A DNA stretch of 51,311 nucleotides from positions 1 to 51,311 of the forward strand of contig JAGAKV010000059.1 of the NCBI GenBank assembly GCA_017625505.1. Direction: 5' to 3'. Positions 43,593 through 51,311 of this stretch are shown in pieces; within the stretch, counting starts at the first letter, position 1; each line of letters starts with the position of its first letter. Made by a program: the position numbers and the translations under genes. The notes beneath the pieces were generated by a model. That model was given only the letters and a program-made list of their open reading frames with translations, had not been told where the DNA came from and made no database searches. Source of the stretch: Clostridia bacterium (lineage in GTDB: Bacteria > Bacillota > Clostridia > Christensenellales > UBA1242).

Positions 43593-44906
43593 ATGAGTAC
43601 AACAAAACTTATTTCACCGCGAAAATTAGCGGGTTTTTGGGAACTCCCTCCAGAAAAACAAATTCTCTTTGAAGAAATGCAAGAAAAAATCAAAAAGGTT
43701 TTCGCCCAAAATTGCTACTCACCTCTTGACACCCCTGTTTTAGAGCTTGCTGAAATTCTGCTTGCAAAGTCAAGCGGCGAAATGGATAAAGAGGTTTATG
43801 CATTCACCAAAGGCGATACAGCGATGTGTATGAGATATGATCTCACTGTCCCTCTTGCCCGCTTTGTGGCAGCCAACGCAAACACTCTTGAATTTCCATT
43901 CAAAAGATATCAAATCGGCAAAAACTACCGCGGAGAAAGACCTCAAAAAGGCAGATGGAGAGAATTTTATCAATGTGATGCCGACGTAATCGGCAGCGAA
44001 GCTCTTTCACTTGTTGCTGACGCAGAATGTGTAAAGCTGTTTATAGAATGTTTTGACGCCCTTGGATATACCTCGATCACAGAAATTTCAAACAGAAACC
44101 TCTTGTTTGGACTTATTGATGACTGCGGCGATAACGCAAATGCCGAAGCAATCATCATCCTTCTTGATAAGTTTGACAAAATCGGCAAGGACAACATCAA
44201 ACTATCCCTTAAAGACTTGGGGGTAAGTGAAGAAAACTGCGAAAAATATATCAGCGCAGTTTCTGTGAAAGGAAATTTTGAAGAATTTAAAACTGCCCTT
44301 TCAAAAATTTCAAACAACGAAATCTTCTTAAAAGCACTCACAGAACTTGAAGAGGTTGAAAGTTATTTGACAGCGTTTGGCTGCGATAAAAACAGATACA
44401 CATTCAACGCTGGAATTATTCGCGGACACAACTACTACACCGGCACCGTTTTTGAAACCTTCCTTGAGGGACACAGAGAATTTGGCGCACTTGGCGCAGG
44501 CGGAAGATATGAAAACCTCGCAGGATATTTTACCGAAAAGAAACTTCCTGGCGTCGGAATGAGCATCGGCCTTACACGCCTTTTTGATGTATTTGACCAA
44601 AACGGACTACTCCCTGAAGTCAAAAAATCAAACATCGACCTGTTTATCATTCCTCTTGGCGACTATACAGCAAAATGCGTTGAACTTTGCTCTTTCTTTA
44701 GACAAAACGGCATTAAAGCTGAAGTTGCATACGACAACAAATCCTTTAAAAACAAAATGAAAGAGGCAAATCGTAGACAGGTGCCTTATGTTATGATTGT
44801 AGGCGAAAATGAGGCTAACAGTGGCCTTTACGTCTTAAAAAACATGACAAGCGGCGATCAATCAACCCTTTCAAAAGAAGACTGCTTGAAAGCAATTAAA
44901 TTATAA
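43593..44906 (+). CDS. hisS: Histidyl-tRNA synthetase
   Basis: A 437-residue class II synthetase that charges tRNA-His. Motif 1 and the ATP-site region are visible: MRYDLTVPLARFVA (about 88-101), motif 2 FPFKRYQIGKNYRGERPQKGRWREFYQCDADV (about 110-140), and the HisA signature RGHNYYTGTVFETF (about 274-287), which reads RGLDYYTGTVFE in most enzymes. A glycine-rich motif 3 stretch (GVGMSIGLTRLF) and the C-terminal anticodon-binding domain (NIDLFIIPLGDYTAKC) follow. Length fits HisRS rather than HisZ. RBS AAAGGAG. No aspS follows, unlike the usual Bacillota pairing. Confidence 0.94.
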   Translation: MSTTKLISPRKLAGFWELPPEKQILFEEMQEKIKKVFAQNCYSPLDTPVLELAEILLAKSSGEMDKEVYAFTKGDTAMCMRYDLTVPLARFVAANANTLEFPFKRYQIGKNYRGERPQKGRWREFYQCDADVIGSEALSLVADAECVKLFIECFDALGYTSITEISNRNLLFGLIDDCGDNANAEAIIILLDKFDKIGKDNIKLSLKDLGVSEENCEKYISAVSVKGNFEEFKTALSKISNNEIFLKALTELEEVESYLTAFGCDKNRYTFNAGIIRGHNYYTGTVFETFLEGHREFGALGAGGRYENLAGYFTEKKLPGVGMSIGLTRLFDVFDQNGLLPEVKKSNIDLFIIPLGDYTAKCVELCSFFRQNGIKAEVAYDNKSFKNKMKEANRRQVPYVMIVGENEANSGLYVLKNMTSGDQSTLSKEDCLKAIKL

Positions 44907-44910
44907 AAAC

Positions 44911-44942
44911 AAAAAAGAGCAACAAAATTTGCTCTTTTTTTA
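44911..44942. terminator. Bidirectional terminator between hisS and the three-gene cassette
   Basis: AAAAAAGAGCAA pairs with TTGCTCTTTTTT over a six-base loop, ending both convergent transcription units. Confidence 0.9.
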
Positions 44943-45512
44943 TAAACTATCTTCTTTAGTTTCGTCTTCTTTAAAGTTTTGAATTGTAACTTGTTTTTCC
45001 CTAAATTCTGGGAAAGTTTTTCTCATAAAATCAAGGTAGATGTTTTTCACTATCTCCTCTGGAAATTCAGACTCTGAGTTATAATCGGCAAAATAAGGAG
45101 ACACACAATCATTGTCTGTTAAATAAAACTGTTTAACCTTTAATCCTGAAGAATCCGATCTAGATAATTTTAAGGTTGCCCAATTGGGATAACAAAACTT
45201 GTAATAAACCAAAATAGGTTTTCCATTGTCAGTTGTACCGAACGCAGATTTAAATCTTTCTATCAAAAGCCCTTCCAACCCCAAATCGTGCATTTTGGCA
45301 AGCAGAGAAGGATACTGGTTTTGTATAAATTCTATTACTTTCTTTTTTTCCTCTGGCGAATTATCGGAATTTAGCACAATGTTTTTCAAAAGCGGTTTAT
45401 AAATACAACATGTATTTGCATCCAAAGAATAAATTTTTGATATGTCTTTTTTTATGGAATCAATAAGTTTCCTATCGCTTTTAGCAACAAACTCTTCGAG
45501 AATCGATGACAT
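44940..45512 (-). CDS. Unknown protein, third gene of an acidic-tail cassette
   Basis: A 190-residue soluble protein that I do not recognise. It has no signal peptide and no membrane segment. The N-terminal 110 residues are helical (EEFVAKSDRKLIDSIKKDISK, with a CC pair at 35-36), the middle is aromatic and beta-rich (GKPILVYYKFCYPNWATLKL), and the last 13 residues are QNFKEDETKEDSL, acidic and ending in Leu like the tails of the two upstream genes. RBS AAAGGAGG. It lies 11 bases after the second gene and probably forms one transcript with it. Confidence 0.75.
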   Translation of the reverse strand: MSSILEEFVAKSDRKLIDSIKKDISKIYSLDANTCCIYKPLLKNIVLNSDNSPEEKKKVIEFIQNQYPSLLAKMHDLGLEGLLIERFKSAFGTTDNGKPILVYYKFCYPNWATLKLSRSDSSGLKVKQFYLTDNDCVSPYFADYNSESEFPEEIVKNIYLDFMRKTFPEFREKQVTIQNFKEDETKEDSL

Positions 45513-45523
45513 ATTGCCTCCTT

Positions 45524-45922
45524 TTATAACTCCTTTTCTTCGGCTTCGCTGTCGCCGATAGGTTGTTGATTTTTATTTCCTTCTGAGTCAGCCAACATCT
45601 TCAATCGTTGTTCCAGATCTTCCTTTCCCTTGATCTTTAAAAAATATTGTGTATATTTATTTCCTTTAACGAAATCTGCAATGTCTTTATAATACCGAGT
45701 ATATGTTTCAGGCTTAATTTCTTTATCCATTCTAAACGAACCATATGCTTTAAGATTAAATTCATCTTCGAAATCTTTAAAAATTGATAATACAAGCTTT
45801 GTAGCCAAAATTGCATCCTTCTTTTCCGCAAAATCTCCTAACCAATAATCAGGACACTCTCCGTTTTTCAAAACAACAAAAATTGTTGGTCTATATAATA
45901 TATTGCAAACCATTTTTCCCAT
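45524..45922 (-). CDS. Unknown protein, second gene of an acidic-tail cassette
   Basis: A 132-residue protein of unknown family. It begins with a compact beta-rich part (CNILYRPTIFVVLKNGECPDY) and a helical middle (KKDAILATKLVLSIFKDF). The C-terminus reads QQPIGDSEAEEKEL, closely similar to the tail of the first gene. The DNA across the tail, stop codon and next ribosome binding site is also similar between the two genes, which points to duplication of that segment. RBS AAAGGAG. No catalytic motif is seen. Confidence 0.75.
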   Translation of the reverse strand: MGKMVCNILYRPTIFVVLKNGECPDYWLGDFAEKKDAILATKLVLSIFKDFEDEFNLKAYGSFRMDKEIKPETYTRYYKDIADFVKGNKYTQYFLKIKGKEDLEQRLKMLADSEGNKNQQPIGDSEAEEKEL

Positions 45923-45933
45923 AATTACTCCTT

Positions 45934-46344
45934 TTATAATTCCTTTTCTTCATCTTCGTCGCTGTCGCCAATGTTTTGGGTTGTTTGCAAAATATAATCT
46001 TCTTTCTTCGCAACTATGAATTTGCATTGATTTAAATCTTTTTCACTACAAGTATTCCAAAGTTTAGCATAATCGTTTTTTAGACTCTTTGGTAAATTTA
46101 TATATACATAGTCCACCCAAAGCATTGATTCTTTAACGTTTGATTTGCGATTATCTAAAGTGTAAGAACAATCATCAAATTTAACAGATGTAATAGAGTC
46201 ATAATGTCCGCCATTATAATCTGTATAATATACCGCTATATGTTTAAGTTCTTTTTCTACTTTAGGCTTATCTGTTCTTCCTGTTAATCTGTTTGCAAAG
46301 CTGATTATGGTTTCTTCAGACAGTTGAGATATAAATTTTATCAT
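45934..46344 (-). CDS. Unknown protein, first gene of an acidic-tail cassette
   Basis: A 136-residue protein started at 46344 (MIKFISQLSEETIISFANRL), where AGAGGAG lies at normal distance; a longer reading frame begins at a TTG inside the promoter and is rejected. Residues 1-30 look helical, residues 35-100 beta-rich (HIAVYYTDYNGGHYDSITSV). It ends QNIGDSDEDEEKEL. No family is recognised. It is the promoter-proximal gene, divergent from uvrC, and the stop codon of each cassette gene is directly followed by the next ribosome binding site. Confidence 0.75.
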   Translation of the reverse strand: MIKFISQLSEETIISFANRLTGRTDKPKVEKELKHIAVYYTDYNGGHYDSITSVKFDDCSYTLDNRKSNVKESMLWVDYVYINLPKSLKNDYAKLWNTCSEKDLNQCKFIVAKKEDYILQTTQNIGDSDEDEEKEL

Positions 46345-46366
46345 AATTACTCCTCTATTCACCACT

Positions 46367-46395
46367 ATAATACCACGCTTTACTATAAATTTCAA
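46367..46395 (-). promoter_or_regulatory. Promoter of the three-gene cassette
   Basis: On the minus strand TTGAAA (46390-46395), 17 bases, TATTAT (46367-46372). The predicted start is about 16 bases before the first start codon, a short leader that still holds AGAGGAG. Confidence 0.75.
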
Positions 46396-46436
46396 TACTA
46401 TATCTACAAAAAATTGGTTATTCTTTGATGTATAAC

Positions 46437-46465
46437 TTGTCAGATGGAAATTTTTAGGCTATAAT
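46437..46465 (+). promoter_or_regulatory. Promoter of uvrC giving a leaderless transcript
   Basis: TTGTCA (46437-46442), 17 bases, perfect TATAAT (46460-46465). The usual start seven bases downstream is 46472, the first base of the uvrC ATG. Confidence 0.75.
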
Positions 46466-46471
46466 AAAGTT

Positions 46472-48307
46472 ATGAACGAAAGAATCAAAGAAAGGCTTTC
46501 CACCCTTACAACAAAACCGGGTGTATATGTTATGCGCGACAGCGATGGTGTTGTGATTTATGTTGGAAAGGCGAAAAACTTAAAAAACAGGGTTAGTCAA
46601 TATTTCAGAAACTCACCAAAGCCAAGCAAAGTGCAGGCTATGGTGGACAATGTTGACATTTTTGACTATTTCATCACAATGAGCGAAATGGACGCACTTG
46701 CACTTGAAAGCAACCTTATCAAAAAGTATCAACCTTTTTATAACATTCTTCTCAAAGACGGCAAGCAGTTTCCTTACATCAAAATCAACCTAAAAGAGCC
46801 CTTTCCAAAATTTGAGATTGTGCGAAAGGTTAAAAAAGACGGAGCAAAATACTTTGGACCATATTTTGCCGGACTTGATGCGCGCGAAATTTTAAACACA
46901 ATCAATGCAGCATTTACGATTCGCACCTGCTCACAAAAAATAACCAACTCATCAATTGCAAAACGGGAGTGCTTGAATTATAGTTTAGGCCTTTGCAGCG
47001 CCCCCTGCACCAAGAAAGTGTCGCGAGAAGAATATTTGGAAGAGATCGACCGCGCAATCAACTTTTTAAGTGGAAATGATGATGAAATTGAGCATATTTT
47101 GCAAGAAAAAATGCAAAAAGCAAGCGAAAACGAAAACTTTGAAAGCGCAATCATTTTACGAGAGCGCCTGAAAATGATTGACAAGCTTAAGCAGCGCATT
47201 GTTGCAAACCTGCCTAAAGATATTTCAAAAGACGTTATCGCCTATGAGACCGACGGACTTTCAGGAGTTATCACACATATGGTAGTAAGAGGTGGAAAGA
47301 TTTTGGGAATAATCTCCTACCCTTATAGTGATGCAGAACTTGAAGAAGGACAAACCCTTTTCAACTTCATTTGTCAATACTATCAAAATATGATTTTGCC
47401 AAACGAGATAATTCTCTCGCACGAGGTTGACAGCGAGCTGCTTTGCGAATTTTTTGGAAAGAAAATCAATTTCATCTCAAACCCTTATGCTATCAACAAA
47501 AAGTTGCTTGAAATGGCGCAAGAAAACGCCAAAGAATATCTCGAAAAACATATTGAAAAGGATAAAATCAAATACAACAATACCCTGGGCGCAGTAAAAA
47601 ATTTAAAAGAAAAGTTGAATCTTCCAAGGTTGCCAAGCAGAATGGAGTGTTATGACATCTCCAACATCAGCGGAACAAACAAAGTTTGCTCTATGGTTGT
47701 GTTTAAAAATGGTGAGCCAAGCAAGAAAGACTATCGCAAGTTTAAAATTAAAACCGTAAAAGGTTCAAACGACTTTGCCTCACTTAAAGAAGCCCTTACA
47801 AGACGATTAGAACGCCTCAAAGAAGGCAAACTCGACTCTTTCAAGGAAACACCCGACTTGATCGTTATTGACGGAGGAAAGGGGCAATTATCGTCAACCT
47901 TTGAAATTTTAAGTGACGAAGGTTTTGCGCAAAACATTCCTATGATTTCTCTTGCAAAAAGAATTGAAGAGGTATTTGTTCCCGGCAGCAGCATTCCAAT
48001 CCTATTAAAACCGCACTCGGCCGAGCTTAAGCTTTTGCAGCGAATTCGAGATGAAGCACACCGCTTTGCAATCACATATCACCGCCGCTTACGCACCAAC
48101 AAGCAAACAGCATCTGTTCTTGATAAGATTGCCGGAATCGGCCCCAAGAAAAGAGATGCGCTTCTCAAGGTGTTTGGCACAAGCGAGGAAGTGGCTAAAG
48201 CCGACCAAGCACTACTTGAAACAGTTGAAGGCATCAATCCTGCTCTTGCCAGCGCAATTGTCAAATATTTTACAGACAATCCGATTGAATACAAACCGGA
48301 AGAGTAA
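46472..48307 (+). CDS. uvrC: Excinuclease ABC subunit C
   Basis: A 611-residue nuclease of nucleotide excision repair that cuts on both sides of a lesion. The N-terminal GIY-YIG domain reads KPGVYVMRDSDGVVIYVGKAKNLKNRV (residues 13-39). The UVR domain that contacts UvrB includes LREKMQ-like helices near residue 205-240. The C-terminal endonuclease domain has CYDISNISGTNKV (about 391) and LIVIDGGKGQLS (about 466), and two helix-hairpin-helix motifs close the protein (IAGIGPKKRDALLKVFG, VEGINPALASAIVKYF). No ribosome binding site precedes the ATG, and the N-terminus matches the family, so the start is secure. Confidence 0.97.
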   Translation: MNERIKERLSTLTTKPGVYVMRDSDGVVIYVGKAKNLKNRVSQYFRNSPKPSKVQAMVDNVDIFDYFITMSEMDALALESNLIKKYQPFYNILLKDGKQFPYIKINLKEPFPKFEIVRKVKKDGAKYFGPYFAGLDAREILNTINAAFTIRTCSQKITNSSIAKRECLNYSLGLCSAPCTKKVSREEYLEEIDRAINFLSGNDDEIEHILQEKMQKASENENFESAIILRERLKMIDKLKQRIVANLPKDISKDVIAYETDGLSGVITHMVVRGGKILGIISYPYSDAELEEGQTLFNFICQYYQNMILPNEIILSHEVDSELLCEFFGKKINFISNPYAINKKLLEMAQENAKEYLEKHIEKDKIKYNNTLGAVKNLKEKLNLPRLPSRMECYDISNISGTNKVCSMVVFKNGEPSKKDYRKFKIKTVKGSNDFASLKEALTRRLERLKEGKLDSFKETPDLIVIDGGKGQLSSTFEILSDEGFAQNIPMISLAKRIEEVFVPGSSIPILLKPHSAELKLLQRIRDEAHRFAITYHRRLRTNKQTASVLDKIAGIGPKKRDALLKVFGTSEEVAKADQALLETVEGINPALASAIVKYFTDNPIEYKPEE

Positions 48308-48340
48308 GTAGCATTTTCTTAAAACAAATCATAAAAATAT

Positions 48341-48369
48341 TTGGTTAAAAGCAAGTTTTTTGCTATACT
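48341..48369 (+). promoter_or_regulatory. Promoter of the diaminopentanoate dehydrogenase-like gene
   Basis: TTGGTT (48341-48346), 17 bases, TATACT (48364-48369). The transcription start (about 48376) immediately precedes AGGAGG (48377-48382). Confidence 0.65.
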
Positions 48370-48395
48370 AAAAAGCAGGAGGATACAAAAATTAT

Positions 48396-49565
48396 ATGGA
48401 AAAAATTAAAATGGTTCAGTACGGCTGCGGAAAAATGAGCAGATGGACAATCCGCTACGCACTGGAAAAAGGCGTTAAACTTGTAGGCGCTTTCGACATC
48501 AATGAAGACATCATCGGTAAGGACGCTTCAGTTGTTGCTGATGAGCTTACCGAAGAAATCGGCGTAAAAATCAAACATGCTGATGAGTTTGAAAAGTTTT
48601 TGCAAGAAAACGAGGTTGATATTGTTGTCGTAACAACAACTTCTCTCTTCAGCGAAAACTACCCTATCTATGAAATCTGTGCTAGAAATGGCGTGAACGC
48701 AATTTCTACTTGCGAAGAGGCTTTCTATGCTCAAAACTCAAACCCAGCACTTGCTGCAAAACTTGATGAAATGGCAAAAGAAACAGGCTGCACAATCTGC
48801 GGAAGCGGCTATCAAGACGTTTTCTGGGGCAACCTTATTTCTGTTCTTGGCGGCGCAACTCACAAAATCAAAACAATCAGAGGAAAGTCAAGTTACAACG
48901 TTGAAGACTATGGCATTTCACTTGCCAAAGTACACGGCGCTGGACTTAGCGTTGAACAGTTCCAAAAAGAAATCGCTTCAGTTGACGAAATTTCTGACGA
49001 AGAAAGACAAAAGCTTATCAATGAAGGAAATTACGCCCCAAGTTATATGTGGAATGTAAACGGCTGGCTTTGTTCTAAACTTGGTCTCCACGTAAAGAGC
49101 CAAACTCAAAAGACTATCCCTCATATCGCTAAAGAGGACCTTGAAAGCACAACGCTTGGCATAACAATCAAGAAAGGCGACTGCACAGGTATGAGCGCTG
49201 TTGTTACAACCGAAACTGAAGAAGGCACAACTATCATTTCTGAGTGTATCGGAAAGGTTTATGCTGCCGATGAATTCGACTGCAACGACTGGACACTTGA
49301 AGGCGAGCCTACAACAAGGGTTGTCATTGAAAGACCTGCAACTCCAGAACTTACTTGCGCTACTGTTATTAACAGAATCATTGACGTTCTTGTTGCAGAA
49401 CCTGGATATACAACAACTGACAAAATGCCAGAAAACATTTATAAAGCACACAATCTTGACCAGTATATCGAATTTGTTGACTGTTGCTGCGGCGAAGATG
49501 ACTGCCACTGTCACGAAGAAGGACATGAGTGCCACTGCGGCGACCATTGTCACTGCGAAGACTAA
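48396..49565 (+). CDS. 2,4-diaminopentanoate dehydrogenase-like oxidoreductase with Cys/His-rich tail
   Basis: A 389-residue NAD(P)-dependent enzyme. It begins with a Rossmann-like KIKMVQYGCGKMSRWTIRYALEKG (residues 3-26) and GAFDIN, followed by NAISTCEEAFYAQNSNPALA and GSGYQDVFWGNL, all matching Ord, the dehydrogenase of ornithine fermentation, which oxidises 2,4-diaminopentanoate to 2-amino-4-ketopentanoate. The usual partners (oraS, oraE, ortA, ortB) are not adjacent, so the substrate is inferred. After about residue 362 the protein has an extra tail with nine Cys and six His in about 28 residues (CCCGEDDCHCH...), a likely metal-binding extension. The ribosome binding site is 13 bases from the ATG, longer than usual. 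Confidence 0.82.
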   Translation: MEKIKMVQYGCGKMSRWTIRYALEKGVKLVGAFDINEDIIGKDASVVADELTEEIGVKIKHADEFEKFLQENEVDIVVVTTTSLFSENYPIYEICARNGVNAISTCEEAFYAQNSNPALAAKLDEMAKETGCTICGSGYQDVFWGNLISVLGGATHKIKTIRGKSSYNVEDYGISLAKVHGAGLSVEQFQKEIASVDEISDEERQKLINEGNYAPSYMWNVNGWLCSKLGLHVKSQTQKTIPHIAKEDLESTTLGITIKKGDCTGMSAVVTTETEEGTTIISECIGKVYAADEFDCNDWTLEGEPTTRVVIERPATPELTCATVINRIIDVLVAEPGYTTTDKMPENIYKAHNLDQYIEFVDCCCGEDDCHCHEEGHECHCGDHCHCED

Positions 49566-49572
49566 AAAACTT

Positions 49573-49601
49573 AAGCTCCCAAACTCATAGGGGGCTTATT
49601 T
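49573..49601 (+). terminator. Weak terminator after the diaminopentanoate dehydrogenase-like gene
   Basis: AAGCTCCC pairs with GGGGGCTT (one G-T pair), followed by ATTTT. The T-run is short. Confidence 0.5.
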
Positions 49602-49734
49602 TAAGGGCATAGACGAAGCTATTTGCAAAGTTCTTGCAAAATATCACCATCCCACAACCTGTTAACCATGATGCAGCAAAATTGACACTGCAATAAGACA
49701 AATACAAACCAATTTATCAAAAGGAGCAACACAT

Positions 49735-50367
49735 ATGAAAAAAGGAATTTTTATCACATTTGAAGGAGGCGAAGCATGTGGAAAATCTACACAAGTAAAG
49801 CTTCTAAAAGAATATATTGAAAGTTTGCCAAACAAGGATGATTTCATCTTCGTGCGAGAACCGGGCGGAACAAAAATCGGCGAAGAAATTCGCAATCTCC
49901 TTTTAAACTATAAGGAAGATGCACCACTGCCAATGACAGAACTTCTGCTTTTCTGTGCTACAAGACATCAAATTTCTGAAAATGTCATAAAACCAGCTCT
50001 CAAAGAAGGCAAGATTGTCATAGCAGACAGGTTTTATGATTCAACTGTTGCATACCAAGGCTTTGCACGAGAAATTATGAGCGCGAATGAGATTTTAAAT
50101 CTCACCAAACTTGCAATTGGCGACCTAAAGCCAGATAAAACATTCTACTTCAAACTTTCTCCACATGAGGCATTTAAACGCAAAGCAAACTGCCCTCCAC
50201 TTGACCGCATGGAACTGGAAGGCATGGAATTTCACCAGCGTGTTGCCCAAGGCTATGACTATATGGCAAACCTTGAACCTGAAAGATTTTGCATAGTTGA
50301 TGCATCCAAGTCAATTGAAGAAATCGCCGAAGAAATCAAACATGAGTTTAATACACTTGTAATGTAA
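49735..50367 (+). CDS. tmk: Thymidylate kinase
   Basis: A 210-residue enzyme that phosphorylates dTMP to dTDP with ATP. The P-loop is FEGGEACGKST (residues 8-18), where most enzymes have FEGxxGxGKST; then VREPGGTKIGEEIR (about 42-55), the DRF motif DRFYDSTVAYQG (about 99-110, normally DRYxDSS) and the LID region PLDRMELEGMEFHQRVAQGY. Length is normal. RBS AAAAGGAGC. Downstream partners usual in Bacillus (holB, recR) are not present, and the gene ends with a terminator. Confidence 0.95.
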   Translation: MKKGIFITFEGGEACGKSTQVKLLKEYIESLPNKDDFIFVREPGGTKIGEEIRNLLLNYKEDAPLPMTELLLFCATRHQISENVIKPALKEGKIVIADRFYDSTVAYQGFAREIMSANEILNLTKLAIGDLKPDKTFYFKLSPHEAFKRKANCPPLDRMELEGMEFHQRVAQGYDYMANLEPERFCIVDASKSIEEIAEEIKHEFNTLVM

Positions 50368-50383
50368 AGCAAACTAATAAATA

Positions 50384-50413
50384 AAAAAAGCAGAAAAAAT
50401 ATTCTGCTTTTTT
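50384..50413. terminator. Bidirectional terminator between tmk and the second DUF285 gene
   Basis: AAAAAAGCAGAA pairs with TTCTGCTTTTTT across a six-base loop; it serves both convergent genes. Confidence 0.9.
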
Positions 50414-50417
50414 CTGT

Positions 50418-51311
50418 TTAGCCCGCTTTTTTCAACGTTAGATATCCATATTTCCCAGTTGCAGGATTCATTCCCGCATAGGCATAAGTTGCTCCAATAT
50501 CTTTGCCGTTTTCATTCCAGTTTAAAAGAGACGGACAATTGAGAAACATTTTTTCACTATTTGTCAGCGAATCCGTACTCCAGTCTTTACCAACATAAAT
50601 GGTAGTTAGTGATTCACATGAAGTAAACATACATGCCATATTTTTAACTTTCGATGTATCAAAAGATGAAATATCTATAACTTCCGTTGCCTGACAAACA
50701 ACAAACATATATGACATGTCGGTCACTTGTGAAGTATCGAAATGAGACAGATCCAAATATTTTATTTGCGTATTGTGAAACATTGCCATCATTGTTGTCA
50801 CTTTTGACGTATTGAAGTTGTCAATATTAAGCTCTTCCAATCGTGAGCAATATTGAAACATAGCATACATATTTATTGCGCTCTTTGTATCAAAAGATGA
50901 CAAATCTAAACTTGTTAATTTTTGACAGTTATAAAACATTTCACCAAACGATGTAACGTTTTCAACATTAAACGAAGATAAATTTAGAGACGTCAGCCCG
51001 CTACAATTAAAAAACATCGCTGACATAGCTTTCACATTTTTAGTATCAAACGACCTTAAATCAAGAGATGTTAACCCTCTGCATGCCCGAAACATACGTG
51101 ACATATTGGTCACCCCGTGTGTATTAAAAGCGCTTACATCTAATTCTTCAAGCTCAGAACATCCTTGAAACATGCTTTGTGCATCAACAACAACAGATGT
51201 ATCAATGTTGTTGAAAACTATTTTTGTCAATATCGATAACTTATCCTCATTGTCAGTTGCTCCCCATAGTATGTTATTGGCGAAAAAAGATTGACTATCT
51301 CGAGGCATGGT
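50418..51311 (-). CDS. BspA-like protein with DUF285 repeats, 5' end outside the window
   Basis: At least 297 residues; the reading frame continues past the right edge (the codon before the first Met is ACC, Thr). That first Met aligns with an internal Met of the paralogue at 34309-35715 (TMPRDSQSFF against TMPQGCADFF), so the true start with a signal peptide lies beyond the window. About eight repeats of 26 residues follow (MFxxCxxLxxLDLSxFdT); one, AMFHNTQIKYLDLSHF, lacks the Cys and one residue. The end, TYAYAGMNPATGKYGYLTLK, matches the paralogue. As there, no membrane anchor or LPXTG is present. Predicted role: secreted adhesion or interaction protein. Confidence 0.9.
   Translation of the reverse strand, partial: TMPRDSQSFFANNILWGATDNEDKLSILTKIVFNNIDTSVVVDAQSMFQGCSELEELDVSAFNTHGVTNMSRMFRACRGLTSLDLRSFDTKNVKAMSAMFFNCSGLTSLNLSSFNVENVTSFGEMFYNCQKLTSLDLSSFDTKSAINMYAMFQYCSRLEELNIDNFNTSKVTTMMAMFHNTQIKYLDLSHFDTSQVTDMSYMFVVCQATEVIDISSFDTSKVKNMACMFTSCESLTTIYVGKDWSTDSLTNSEKMFLNCPSLLNWNENGKDIGATYAYAGMNPATGKYGYLTLKKAG

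Overview
The window is a 51.3 kb stretch of a low-GC, Bacillota-type (Clostridia-like) chromosome. The evidence is the gene set: a SigH-type sigma factor next to Mini-RNase III and RlmB, a Zn-type L33 gene at the head of secE-nusG-rplK-rplA, a HelD-type helicase, AGGAGG-type ribosome binding sites, sigma-A promoters of the form TTGACA-N17-TATAAT, and BspA/DUF285 surface repeats of the kind common in uncultured gut bacteria. UGA is read as stop (it ends sigH in a four-base overlap with the next gene). I cannot name a genus. No rRNA, CRISPR array, insertion sequence or prophage is visible.

Layout. 0-3.1 kb: the 5' end of a GNAT acetyltransferase gene, tRNA-Ser(CGA), a nucleoside hydrolase and a family 2 glycosyltransferase with a repeat-rich C-terminal half. 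3.1-11.7 kb: one gene for a 2869-residue membrane-anchored Ig-like surface protein. 11.9-17.6 kb (minus strand): rpmG-secE-nusG-rplK-rplA, a solo HicB-like gene and secA, a translation and secretion block. 17.9-24.5 kb: a 2222-residue protein of unknown function with a KE-rich stretch, one membrane region and a repeat module not recognised here. 24.6-29.5 kb: ychF, mrnC, rlmB, sigH and a divergent methionyl-tRNA synthetase relative, probably co-transcribed. 29.7-31.8 kb: a 25-codon leader ORF, a terminator and a multidrug-type ABC exporter. 31.8-36.4 kb: a HAD phosphatase, initiator tRNA-fMet with a decayed tandem copy, two small membrane proteins, a secreted DUF285 repeat protein and a GtrA-like protein. 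36.5-43.2 kb: gyrB-gyrA-helD. 43.2-43.6 kb: an AT-rich gap with a duplicated double DnaA box. 43.6-50.4 kb: hisS, a minus-strand cassette of three unknown genes with shared acidic tails, uvrC (apparently leaderless), a 2,4-diaminopentanoate dehydrogenase-like oxidoreductase with a Cys/His-rich tail, and tmk. 50.4 kb to the end: a second DUF285 protein cut by the window edge.

Many of the housekeeping genes (gyrBA, tmk, a MetRS gene, mrnC-rlmB-sigH, rpmG-secE-nusG-rplKA) lie near the replication origin in Bacillus subtilis. With the DnaA-box repeats, this suggests an origin-proximal location, although gene orientation does not switch at the boxes. The most unusual items are the DnaA-box repeat, the three-gene acidic-tail cassette, the peptide-terminator leader of the ABC exporter, the repeat protein at 17.9-24.5 kb, and the MetRS-like protein with an altered KMSKS loop.
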